Program-made: the position numbers and the translations under genes | The notes under the pieces: generated by a model | The model's database searches: none | Told to the model about the DNA's origin: nothing | Seen by the model: the letters and a program-made list of their open reading frames with translations, nothing else | Source of the DNA: Glandiceps talaboti | Taxonomy: Eukaryota > Hemichordata > Enteropneusta > Spengelidae | Direction of reading: 5' to 3' | NCBI RefSeq assembly: GCF_964340395.1 | Contig: NC_135549.1 | Location: 5,442,501 to 5,506,500, forward strand | DNA: 64,000 nucleotides | In this document: positions 11,919 to 25,900 of the stretch, piece after piece | Layout of the letters: the number at the start of each line of letters is the position of its first letter | Numbering within the stretch: the first letter of the stretch is position 1

Positions 11919-13926
11919 CTGTCAGTAGATATAATAACATAGTTGTTATGGAAACTGGCAACTAAATGTAAATGTAATACTTTATTTCACATGGAATATG
12001 AGGATCATTCACACTGTACAACTGAAGTTTGACCTTTTTTCAAGAGAGTTGTGGTGAAGGTTTTAAAAACCTTATAAGTTGAGTTTTGTTAGGATCATTC
12101 AGTATTCAATTTTGTTATTACAAGCTACATTAACTTAAAAGCTATCACTGTAACAATAATTTGCATTATGTTGAATCAATTATAAAAACAGCAAAAGAGG
12201 AAAGTAAAAAGTCCTGTGATTTAGGATTAAAAGTAACTAATGACGATCATTTAAAATATAAAGTACTAGTACATAATCGTCTTTAAGACAACAAAGTGTT
12301 ATATACAGAAAGGCAAATGAACACATACATATATTAATGAGAAAAGGTTTTCATTAGTTTCATTACAAAAGACTTGATTACAAACCAAAATGAAAAATAT
12401 TACTTCTCACTTTGGCAAATATAATCTTTGATACCCACTATCATAACCATTACCTAGCATTGATTTAAAAACTTTGTATTTGGTTACATAGTATGTTATT
12501 ATTAATTATTCTGTCATCAATAGTAGGAATAAAATTTAGGTGTGAAAAACAGTTGCCTGGCAGAGCTAGCTGTAGAAAAAGTTGTTCTAGAACAAAATAA
12601 TAATCCTGTGTAATCATTATAGCTCCATTGATAAAGTAACACTGGCCTTTCAAACCAGGCCATACTTCTGAATTTACTTGTCTTGATTAACGCTCTCAAT
12701 TTCCAATATGATTCGAGGTGACAAAGCACTTCAGCTAGTTACTCAACCTTGAAATCTTGTAAAGAAGTGCCAGTGAACTGCACTTTAAATGTCTACAGCC
12801 ATTTAAGGATTGCCTGCAAGGATTTATGGGAACAATTCTGATGGTGACAGCACAAATATCATAATCTCCTAGTCTTGACACCGTACATGTATTAAGCCAG
12901 AAGTAAGACTGAATGGCTGAGCTTTTATTTCAGGTGTGTTCAAAAACCCTGCAAAAGTAATCTTTGAAGTTAATATATATGTAGCATTATGAATTTTAAT
13001 GTATCAAAAGTCTGGAAATGTAAGGTGTCTTACCTCTCCACCATATTTTGTTGCATAACGATAGAGCTCTCCCAAAGCACTAATCTTGTCAAACTTGCCA
13101 CCCAATTCCTGTTAAAAGTAGAAAGCATCACTATTAGATTATATCAGTTTTCTTGACATCAAAGAATCTATCATTGTCTTGCAATTCTCATTACCTTTGA
13201 ACAAATATTCTGATTGCTGTGTTAATTAACATGTTTCTAGGATATTCCCTTATTTTAATAGCAACCCAAAGCCATGCAGTGACTTTACCATTAGGCAAAT
13301 CAAGGAATACATCACTTCACAATCACATCAAACATCACATGAGTATATAGTTTGATATGAAAATGATAACGTAAAAGTGTAAATTACAGATATGTAATGG
13401 AATTTCTCAAATTATAATTGACCATTTATGTTTCAACTTATGACTTGTCTTTGTACTTGCTACCTCTATAATATATCTCTATCACAATGGTAAGATAAAA
13501 GTAATCTAGAATGTGTACTTACTATGAAATCTTCTTCTAAGCTGATACCTAGCTCTCTCTCATCAATGGGTGGTAGTTTAGCAATCTCTTTATAGTATTC
13601 ATCCACCTTTTCCCTAGTGGATCTCACTTCATTAGCAAAGAGCAATTTATTTGCTGGGGTTTCCTTTTAAAGGTAATTTGACAGTGGAACTTGTTACCAA
13701 ACTTGTAGTATGATGGATAGTATTAATAATGTATGTACACGTATGTATGTATGTATGTATGTATGTATGTATGTGTGTGTATGTATGTATGTAAAGTAGG
13801 TAGGTAGGTACATATGTATGTATCTATGTATCTATGTATCTATGTATGTATGTATGTATGTATGTACGTACGTAAGTAGGTAGGTAGGTACGTAATGTAT
13901 ATGCACAATGTATCTATGTATGTATG

Positions 13927-13957
<31 letters not shown>

Positions 13958-16900
13958 GGATGTACATGTATGTACATTACAATAAGTACAAATGTACACG
14001 TATATAAAGGCAGTGCACCAGTTCAACTAGTGTGCCCTCTAATGATAGCCAAATTTGTTGTTGTTGTGAGTCAAAATGGCATTACTTGTGAGTCACCACA
14101 TAGTATGAGATAGGGAAACACCAAATGTTGGTGCATCACTAGAAATTGTGTGCGTCAGTGGCACATCAAATTGGCTTAGAGGGCACACTGAGTACAACAT
14201 GGAAAATTGTGTACACAAGAGAATCCTTACCCTGCCCATTTTCCTTTCAGTTTTGGAACACGAGTCAACAAATGCCTGGGCTACAATTTCCAAACTTGCT
14301 GTTAGAGTTGGATTCACATTGATATCAAACACAAAATGTGGCCATTTCAATATATTAGCCCATATTCTCAGTGGAAGGCTGGAACAAAGAAATAAACAGA
14401 ACTTGATATCAGAGAACTACATGACACCCGTACCAACCAACCTGCATGAATGATACATTATGTATAATTAGAAGCATACTTATTTGCACCAAATAACAAC
14501 TATTTAAGTATACTTTAAATGTATATGTATACTTAAAGCATACCATGAAAATATATTTTAAAGTATATAGATTTTGGAGCAATAAAATATAATTATCGAT
14601 GGTATAAACTTATTGCCAATAGATAAGTAAACAAAAGCATACTTACATAATTTATTATACTTAAAAATGTACTTAAATAGGTTATAGTGTATACTTTACA
14701 TGTAATTGAGAATGTCAGACGTTTCAAATATATGTAAGAGCAAAAGCCTTAATTACATTCTGAAAGCTAACCAAAAGATGGATTATAGACATACTGACTT
14801 CCCTGAATAAAATTGCATTTTATAACAATACAGTTACTGTATTAACCTTCAATCTTTACATGACCCCTGACCCTGTCATTATACACTGAAATGTTTCCAT
14901 GGAAATTCTGTACCTGTTACTCTTCCAAATATGTGTAACATCATCTGAATGTTCTATGTCAAATTTCTCCGCTAACTCATCCAGGAAATCAAACATGTAC
15001 TTCACAGATTTTGGAAACTGTGGAAACTGCTGTCTTTGGACTGATAACAGTGTCTTGAATACATCTTCCACATACTGTAGGACTGTGGCCTTTGAAATAG
15101 TAAATGAATTTCACATCAACTACACATTCTACATGTACATGGAAAATAACACAATGTTAGAGTTTTTATTTTTATACTTTTGTGAAAATTTCATCAATTT
15201 TCTCTTGCTTGGCAGTGGGTGTTGGCAAAGTCATAAATAGTTTTATTTACACATGGTCTCTCTTTCACATATAGAAATCCACTTTACAGTCTCCTTGAAG
15301 TAATGTTTTAACCCGGCATTGGCATTACTTAAAGGGGAACAAAACTCCAGGAAATAAAGGCATTTTTGTAAACTTTGGGTTGTAGAGACAATTTGTGATT
15401 TTACATCACTTACATTATGGACAATTGCCGATAAACATGAAGTTTAGTGGTAGCCCTTATTAACGACCGTGCGTTGTCTCATGGGGGACAGCCTCATAAA
15501 TAAGGAATGCATGTTCATAAATAAAGAGCAAACACACAATTAATATTCATGGGCTGCCTTGCCCTTTGTTGCTTAGTACATTTACATATTATTAATTTCT
15601 ACACATGACTGGATTAGCATTTGTTCTTTACTAATGAATATGCATGTGATCACCCATTCCATATATATGAGGCTAGCCCCATGAGACAACGCACAACTAC
15701 TAATAAGGGCTACCACTAAACAATAGATGGCCAATAACTTTCACTTCATATTTATTGGCAATCACACGTAATGTGATGTAAACTCAAAAAATTGACTCCA
15801 CGACCCAAAGTTTGCAAAAACGCCTTTATTTCCTGGAGAGGAATTCCCCCGTAAAGGAGAACAAAGGTGAGGATGATTTCATGCTAACTGCTTCGGTTCA
15901 TGGAAAATCACTTTCACCACTTTGCATTGCACAACTTCTAAAAATATAAGAGAACTAAAATATTCAAATTAGCCATGAACCAACCTTTGTACACTTGTGT
16001 AAGGAATTCTGGGTATGGTGCCCATGCTGATGTCACCAAGAGCATTTAATTTAGTGACTATCTATTATTTCTACATTACAGGTTGATTAGGTAGAAATAA
16101 TAGACAGATTACGTTGAAACAATAAACTGACTGATAGATATAGGGGCATGGTAACATCACCATATGTAATTGGGCAAATACCCAGAATTCCCTATCCCAG
16201 TGTACAGTGGTCAGGTCAAGGTTAATTTGAATAATTTTATTTCTCTTAAAATTTAGAGAAGCTGCGTACTGTAGAGTGGTGAAAAAGGACTTTTCGTTCT
16301 CACTGGACATAAACTAAAGCAATTAGGCCAATATCAGCATTATCTTTTTTGTTCCCCTTTAAATTCACAGGGTCCTTCTTGCACTTATGTATTAACCTGG
16401 CACCAGTCCCTTGGGAATTCTTTTTTACTGTTTGCATTTTCACAGTTAGCACAATCAATACTTCAGTCATTGACACATATCTGTACCTGCACAAATGCAG
16501 ACAAAACAGAGAGATGGACACTATATTATGCCAATAGCACTACAGAACCTTTAGTTTGCAAGTGCTACTATACAGTACCAACCTTTGTAGAAACCATTTG
16601 TGTCAAAAATAGCTCAGAGATGACTTTGTTGCCTTTGCTTTTTGACTTTGATGATTTCTCACTCTTTCCTGCTGTCCCATTTCCAAAGACCTGTGTGTAA
16701 TAATGCTTGGATTTCATCTACAGAGGTAACCACACAGTACAAATATTGATTAAATCAAACTGCATTCCACACAGCTATTTAGTATAACAGGTTAAATTAT
16801 GCGAGTACAGTACATAAAAATCAGTATATTTAATAAAATTTCACAATATTTCGCTATATATAATATATATATATGGATATATAAATATAGATACCATAAG

Positions 16901-19900
16901 TGTAATATGTACAGTTTTTAGAGATAAACAATTTGCTATTAAAAATGTATTACTGGGGATAAACATTTCTTCATATCTATTTAGCTTATGTATACTTCAT
17001 CTTTTTCAATTTAATCAAACAAAAATTGTCTATGACTACAAAGTCTCAAAAAACAAAAAGTTGCAGTGCAAATTACGTATTACACACGTACCTGAGTTTA
17101 TTTACACTGGGGTGTTGCGCATGCTAGTGGTATTTTGCATTGCAGTACAATACCGAATACATTATTGCATACATGCATGCAAATGTTATGCAAATGATGG
17201 CATGATCATTCATTCTACACAAAAGTATGTGATCGCAGAGTTCAAATGTATCATTTTTAAAGAGAAATTTGCTGTTACGGATAAATACATATAATAATAT
17301 TAACAGAATCCGATGCCGTGCGAGTGTCAGTGTGGGTACTCAGTGGATTTTGTACAATTTGAGCTTGCAGTTTTTTCTGCTGCACTTTCACTCCCTATGC
17401 TCATGAAAGGACTGCCGTAGAGTACACTGCAAGCAAATACACTTGCACACTTCCACTAATGCATATTGGGGTTCTGTCATATTATCGATAAAAGGAATAC
17501 TTCCCTGAATAAAGACTTCTTGAAATAAAAGAAATTTGAAGATATTCCACACTCACCAAATGCCAGACTTTCATTGTTTCATCTTTTTCCTCTTCCTCCT
17601 CCTCCTCCTCCTCATCTTCCTCTCTCAAAATATGAGTTCGTGATTTATTTGAACTTATCACATCTGGTGCCATGTCAGGATCATGGAAATGAAGGAAGTC
17701 TATGCAAAATGAATAAGACGCAATTTTACATACCTAAAGTTAACCTGGCAAACAGAATATTAAATATAAGCAGCTGCCTATCACTAAAACTCACCACTTA
17801 GCCATAGCAAAGAAATAACAGACAATTTCAAAACAATTTGAAATGCTCATCTGAATAATTTGTGAGAAATGTGTATATATTTATATCCTTTATTCTCTTT
17901 CTATTTATTGCAGCAGTTACACAATTGTACTTTTTTCATGTATATTTATTTTGTCAGGGTCATAGACTTGACTAGTTCAGATTGAAATAATCTGTGGTCG
18001 TCACCAGATACAGTGAATCACAACCCCATTCAGCTATTCTGTTTGATACAACCACCCAGAAACCAGCATGGAACTGCATATACCATGCTTCCCTAGCAAG
18101 ATTGCATTATCTGCTACATTTAATCTAAACTAAATAACATTGCACTGCAGACATTCGGCTGCCAATGTTTTTCTTATATATTTTCAAATATATTGCCTGT
18201 TCTATCACAAAGTACTAGACATACATACAACAGAAAACAAATTACTCTGAATGTTCACTGCATCAATACAAATTATTTTATGGCACCTTATATGGTGTGT
18301 TACCTTGGGTATCAATAAGCTAATTGTTTTTGTTAATATTAATGATATTTCAATCATCTAAATTGCATTATAAATGATGATAAACTACTTCTAAATTATG
18401 AATGATGCAACTTCAACAAGCCTTGCATAAGTGGGTACATGTTACATTCATTATAATTATCACTTGTTTAGAAAGCTTAGAATTATTAGTTTGACTGACA
18501 TTGAAGAAACAATAAATAATAAATAATGTTGGTAAGCCAAGCACATTCAAGGTTACATGTAAAAATATACGTTTAAGTACATTTCACAATGGGAGACTCA
18601 GTGAAGCTACCCAAACAAGTCAATACATTTAATTTTGTTTTTCTCCATAATCATTCTTGGCAATAATCATCATGCTATGAAGCAGTATGTAATACATTCA
18701 GAACTCAGGAAGTAATAAATATGTTTTACCAGATATCAAATTTCATTTAGAATCTTGTTTTTCACAGCATCGACAAACCTACATACTTAAACCCATTCAC
18801 GTTGTGTGCATTCATAGTAATACCTGGCAGAAATGATTGGCTGATTTCATGAACCTACCATATTGGTTGGCTACTGAAATTGGACTTCGAACATTAGACT
18901 GAACATTGACATCTTTGAGTTTATACACCAAAGCCAGAAAAGCCTCATCATAAACCTGAAATTAAATGAATGATGATATAACCAGATGTACTCTGACTGA
19001 TAACTCATGCACATATAAACCAGAAAAGACAAACTTGCTATAAAGTTATTATTGTTATTATTACTGTACAAATAAAATTACTTTGATTTGATGTGAATTC
19101 ATGTATTGTTTCGTTTGTTCATAAAATAAGCAAATACATTGAAGGGTGTTGGGGAAAGCAGACAGCACCCTCTCTGAATTTCTCTCATAATAGAAGCAAC
19201 TTTCTTACAGTTTTACATGATTAAATAATGCTTGGCACTTATATCTATAAAACACACTGGGTATTTTCCCACCCCATAATGTGTAAGTGTGTTCAGCCTT
19301 TTCCAGTTATCCATAACTTCTGACGTCTGGTCTTGATCTTGTAAGGTCAAGTGACCTTGGCCCTCCATACCAGCTCTCCATTCTGGTATACAGAAGAAAG
19401 AAAAATTGAATAAATAGAAAAGCTATTATCATTGAAGGAGTGAAAGTTTTCTGTTGAAATTTGGTTATGCAAAAAATGGAGTTCAGCAATCATGTTGACG
19501 CCAGATTCCCTCTCCCTAAATGAACTAAATTCGCTTTGACCTTGTGCCATAGTCCTTTAATCAAAAGAGCTTCAATAGTGCAATATTGCACATTGAATAT
19601 ACCATGAATGAGATGATAGTAATGTTTGTCAGACATTCTTTGTTTGTAGCACATTGTATGTATGATGAATGAAAAGATTCTGTTTCCAGCACTTGATGCA
19701 TCATTTATGATAAATTTTCTGATAAGCATTCATTTATCAAACATGAACTTCATATACTTTTACTACAAGTTACATTTACAGCTTAGAATACAGTGTACAC
19801 AACTGCACCAACTAAACACATGGTGTTAAAGTCTACATTGTTTAAATAATGCTGTATTTTGTTATTGCAGGATAATCTAAACCTATTCTCTGTTGAATGA

Positions 19901-22900
19901 ATGAGTTGAATGAATGAGTACATGTTTAACAATGCTTTGTATGTTTGGAAAATTAATATTTTGTATTTTTGGGTCTGACATGTCGAAGGGGAATTTTCTT
20001 TGAAATGGACAATAATTTACAGACACCATAAGAAATGTTTTTACCAATTTTTTCTATATTTTCTCTATTATCTTACTAACCGACGTCAATGTCCTTCACA
20101 ACTGGTCTCCTAGAGTAACGAGTATTCTTGTACATAACATCCAGTATCTTTTCTTTTACTTGAGATATTGTATCTATATCTAGAACTTTGACTTCTAAAT
20201 CAGAATCTCCATCCCATTCAGTCACAATATTTATATTCTGTCAGAAAAAAATTCAAATGCATGAAAATAATTGTTACAATTGATCAAAGTTTACATCAAA
20301 GTCTTGCATTGTAACATTGTAAAGTTAACATGTAAGTTGGTCATGTAGAGAAAGTCATCTAAAAATGAGAAAACAAATTAAGAAAATTGTCCACAATACA
20401 AATGTAGTGGTTGATGCTTTCAATTCTGTAATAATCTGTATGATGCCTTTTCAACATCACTGTATACTACATTCAGGAGCTTTATCAATGATAATTATTG
20501 ACTGATTGATTGCTTGCAGCTTTGGTTCTCAGTTTGCAGGTAAGCTGCAACCAGTGTACATATATTAGTCAGGAATGAAATTACCAAAGGAACTGCTTCC
20601 ACAACTTGTTTCAACAACAAATCATTGGTGAGTGAATACTTAGCAAATCCAGTCACAGAATCTACCGGTCCCTTCTCAATCTGGTGTTTCAGGGCTTTGT
20701 AGAGGAAGAATATGGATGAGCCAGCAGAATGCTGTAATTTAAAATGATGATATGGTACAGTTTATTCCTTGGAAAAGGTTATCTGATGTATAATTGATCA
20801 CTACTAGTAGGTTTTTAACAAAATGAGTAATATGTTTAATTACAAGATATTGCTTAAATGTAGGACTTGCATTCTGACAATTGGTTTAAAACCCAAAGAG
20901 AAACCAGAGCCTTATGAAATCATACTACATGCAGTGTAAACTGGGAATAAATCTTTGTCTCAAATGTCACATTATTCAGACTGTGTCTTTGATTAAAAAA
21001 TTATATAAGATACACTCATTGAATTCACCAGGTGATTTTACACTGTAGTAAACCTTTCCTGACAAAATGATATTGAGCAATTAATGGTTAACAAAAAGAG
21101 CATAACTTGACACATTTACTGGTTAAGAAATACCTAACAAAATTGCAACATCCATAGCCAATCAAGGAGGATTTTGACACCATAAAATATTCAAATATGT
21201 GAAATATTCAAATATGCTATTAGTTACTTAATTTTTGACATGCTTGCTAATAAGAATTGTTGTACCTTGAGGAAGCCATACAGGGTCAAGACAAACCAGT
21301 TGGTGAGTAGTTTCTCCATGATGGATACAGTGCTGTAAAGATTGGGAATATTAGAAAGTTTTTTGAATTTAGTACAGAATAAAATTATTAGTCTGTTGTT
21401 TGCTTTTCGTATGTTACAATGTATGTACTATCTTGATTGTTAACATTGTTACTTGCTTTTAATTATATTGTGTTGCTGTTTAGTGTGTATTCTTTTTTTT
21501 TGAAGCACACACTATAATTCCTCTCTGCTGGAGTAACAAAGTAGACTGTATTGTATTTTTGTATAGCTTTCAACTTGTGCCCAATTCCATAATATTTTAT
21601 GAATGCAAGGTACGTCCATGTTTTTGTATTAAAACATATACATTGCATCCTTCAATGTATATTGTAATATACACGTACATGTATACACGTACATGTATAT
21701 TACAAATTAGATGGGGTGTGCGGTGTGGGTCAATAACTTTATTTTCATCTTAACGCCACAGTTTTATAGTTAGCATATCATAATTGTTAAACAATTGTAA
21801 GATGTCATTTTCAAAATCAAAACAATCACCTTTTCAGCATTCCTTTTTCTTTGCCATCTTCAACAGCATTTTGTGCAGCTTCAGTAAGTAACGTTTTCAG
21901 AATGCTACAAAAGATGTAAAAGGTTTTAGTACACATACAGTATTATATCTTTGGCCTGTCATTGAACTCACAAAACCTGCTTGACAATATTGAGATTATT
22001 CTATATTTGGGACGAAGATGTTTCTGTGTTGTCACTCTCTGAGCATTAACTCATGTACTTCGTACTGGGTTCAAAACCACATAGCTGGAGGTGATAAAAA
22101 GTTAACCATATATGTGTGCAAAAAGTAAGATGCTAAGCTTAGCCTATAACTGCATATATGCAGGTTGTCCTTGGTATACTCATTTCTTTGTGCTTCAACA
22201 CTTGGTGCACTTATAGAGTGCAACACAAAAGTGGTTACTACATGTAGTCACATTCTCAATTTCTTACTCTGATTTGGTTGAAAAAAATATTGATATCACC
22301 ATCAATATTTGGACATTTGAATCTTTATAGGTAAGTTTAACTACTCTCAGTATTTATCCTTTTCAAGAGGTGTACGCAGTCTTTGTAACTGTCACAACAA
22401 ATTTTACCTATGCTTGAGTAAATCTCTCTCAAAAAAGGTTCTGTAGTAACTTAAAAAAGTCAACTACTACTGCAAAGAAACCAAAATACTCTGTAAGGAA
22501 TATCTTATTACTTTAGGTGTAGGGCTTTTCTGTGCTAATTCAATCAATTGTCATCCCAGGAAATATATAAAGTTTGGGTGCTGGAGAGCAATACATAATT
22601 TTAGATCAATGAACATCCATGACTCTTAAGAGCTTATAATCGTCAGTTAAATAAACATGAATATTCATTGTCATCTACAGCATGTGCATTTCTACTGACT
22701 CTTAAAGGCAATGTGGCTGGAAGCAAAAATACTAAAATGAGATACAACTTCAATTTGAAGTTCAATTTAATATTGTATGAGACTGTGCGTAATGTAAATG
22801 ATGTAAAATCATACAAAATTATGATTCTCTTAGAAAATCATAATTTTGTATCTCTAGACCCCAAAGTTTATGAAAATGCCTTTATTTCCAGAAGTGGTGT

Positions 22901-25900
22901 TCCCCTGAAAGGAAACTACTTTAAAACTACCACAATTGTAGCGTCTGTATCAGACATAATAATATTATTATATTTATCATACTTTGGAGAGTACAACTTG
23001 AACATTCATTATCAAGCACTTACATCACAATTGGAAAACAATGCCATAACCATGTTAAATTTCAATAATTCAGAAATCATAGTTTCAATGGTCACACTCA
23101 TGCTGTTGACTGCATGCATGTTTACACACTTACCGTATTTGACCATATTTACTTTCTGTCTATTATTAAATAAAATTGAAAGCAGAGTGATAAGAACAGT
23201 GTTAAAGCAGTTATTAGAAGGGATGAGAAAAGATAACAGATTGATTATATATTTAACCAATAGTGACAGGAATTATAGTTTGCAAACTGTGAAATATATA
23301 GTCCTACACCAAGAAAACGAATTCTGCATTTAACATTTGAATTTATAACTGTAAGAGTAGCAAGCATGCTTGATACCCAGAAAGAAAACGCAATGCCTAG
23401 ATAATTCTTTGTACAGAGTTAAGCATAAAATGACACATACAATGTACTATTTAGAGGTTCTGTAAATTAATAGTTCCTTTAGGAAGAAGGAGGCTGTTAT
23501 AAGAGATGAACACTTGCCCATCTTATGGGTTTTGCTAAAATGAAAAACCTTGTATTCTCATTTTAGTGCTTTAGATAGATTTTGCTTTTCCCACAGTTTT
23601 GACTGTGATATACAAAGACAACTGTATTGAAATGAGCAAACCCCATATAAGATGAGCAGTGAGTGTTTTTGAGGACAATGACTGTCTTTTATTGAATCTC
23701 AAAACATTTATGCACACACTGAATCTCTTCAATAGGTACACATATACAAAGGTTGAGTACAACTTTTTAGATTTTAGGATGTTCAAAGCACATTTGCAGT
23801 AGTTTTGAATTAACTGTAACTTACGTTAAGATAATTATACCCTCTTGTCATGTGAACCTATGCTATCGAATTTTGTTTCAGTTTTTCATTTGAAAGAGAA
23901 TGACAGTTTGTGTTCAAATTTTAGCATCTACATAATATCTATTTTGGTGTGTTATTAAATAAAAAAAGAAACAAATGCAACTTATTCCATAACTTACTCA
24001 GTCAAATAACCCATCTTCTGTTCACTTTGAAGTGCCACTGTCAGTAAGGACCCAATGTTGACTCTGAAAAATAATCACAACCATAACAATAGACATGATG
24101 CCTGGTTGTCAGGAAAATGAAACTAATCCTGTTCACAACATTGTGAATTTATTATATTTTCATCAACCAAATGTAATGATATCTGAGCCTAATATAAACT
24201 ATCCCTCTTCCTATCAGATAAAGTCATTTCTAAAGAAAAAGTCTATGAAGTTCTTGATTATTTCTCATCATTATTATTTCTAAAGAATGCTTTCAATAAA
24301 CGCTACCAACTAATAACACACATGAAAGGCAAACCAATCTTGTTACACTGTAAATACAAGTTCATTCAGTAAGTGACAATGTCTTTAATGACACTATGAC
24401 CTTTTGTGTGTGATATTCTTTAATTCCACATTCCTTTAACTCTACATTCAATATTCAATCAGGAAATTTACAAAAATTTAACTGTACATGATATATATAG
24501 CCCGAAGTGAAAAGTTCCTTGCTGTTTTCAAATATTGGCAACTCTCTCACCTGTCTTGTGGAGAGACACCTTTCTGTTCTTCCAGGGTATGTATCAACAC
24601 TAACACAAACTCCTTCTTTTTAAGTAAGGCGTGAAAGTTCCTAAGACCATTAATAGTATTGGGTTTCAAGGCCTGTTAAAATAAAATACAACTGAATTAT
24701 GTCCTATTCACGAGTGTTATGTTTGTAATGCAACAGGACAAATTTCTTATAGATGAAAACAAACATTTCCAACATCGATTAGAAATCAAAATACTTCATG
24801 TATAGTCAAGTTTCATTTTCAAGATGGCAGCTACATTATATAAGTTGGAAACACCTATAGTATGTATACTGTGGTATTGAAAATATATAATTTAATCTTT
24901 GAAGAAAAATGATGTTTCATTTTTCTTGAATATACTTTGCCTAGATTCTGTATTTTATTTTTTAAATTGTCATCTTTTGAATGTTGTTTTGTACACAACA
25001 CAACATTATTGGCTTACTAGTACATCACATGACCATCAAAATATATCAAGTTAAAATACAAGGTACTAGTAGTTCAAAGTATAGAATTTGAAAGCTATTA
25101 CATTGTTTTCATGCAGACACTTCCATACTAACAAAGTGTGTATTATACCACTGTCACAAGTGTGTATGAGATGTCGTTCAGGATACAGAAGTGTTTCAAC
25201 TACCATTCTCAAACCAAATTTTGTTTATGTGTAGGGGTCAGTGGTTCAAATATTGATACACCTCTTATCCTAGTCTGTATTAAATATTGAAAGAGGTTGG
25301 TTGATGCATGAGGGCGCCCCATTATGGTGTACCTAAATAATGACTACACTTATCCTTACATATAAAACTTGCAGGGAAATGTGGCAAAAGTTTTTGGTCT
25401 CCTTCTTTTCTATTATACACCCAACAACTGTGCAACTTTCATTTCAACAAATTCAGTGTTCGAATCACAAATTGGTGAGAAAACATCCTGATTTTCTTAC
25501 TCATACTTACATCAGTACTTTTCTGGAAAACTGGGTGATCTGTTTGGCCAACAAACAGCATATTGACAGCATAGTCATTGAAGTCCAATAATGGAATACC
25601 AATACCTTCAAGATCACTGGTCAAATCAGACATTTCTGTCTGCAGTTCAGCAAATCCTGTAACATGTTGGAAATTGTGATTTAGACTGAAAATATATAGA
25701 TTTGTTGTTATGTGCACTCATTTCAACTCAGACATTTGTACTGAGATTGAACACAATGGTGAATCTTTCAGTCAATTGTTGTCACAACGTTTATATTGTT
25801 GTATGTTGTCCACTCTAGGTGTCATAAATGTTTGTATGATTCTAACCTTCTGACCAATTAAAACCACTTAATGGTTGTCTTGGTTAGCTCTGTCAACATT

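Noticed and set aside
17574-17801. Plus-strand proline-rich open frame
   Set aside because: Complement of the acidic-repeat exon of plexin.
22668-23333. 221-codon plus-strand open frame
   Set aside because: It overlaps a decayed MITE arm, has AT-driven composition and no domain, and sits in a plexin intron.
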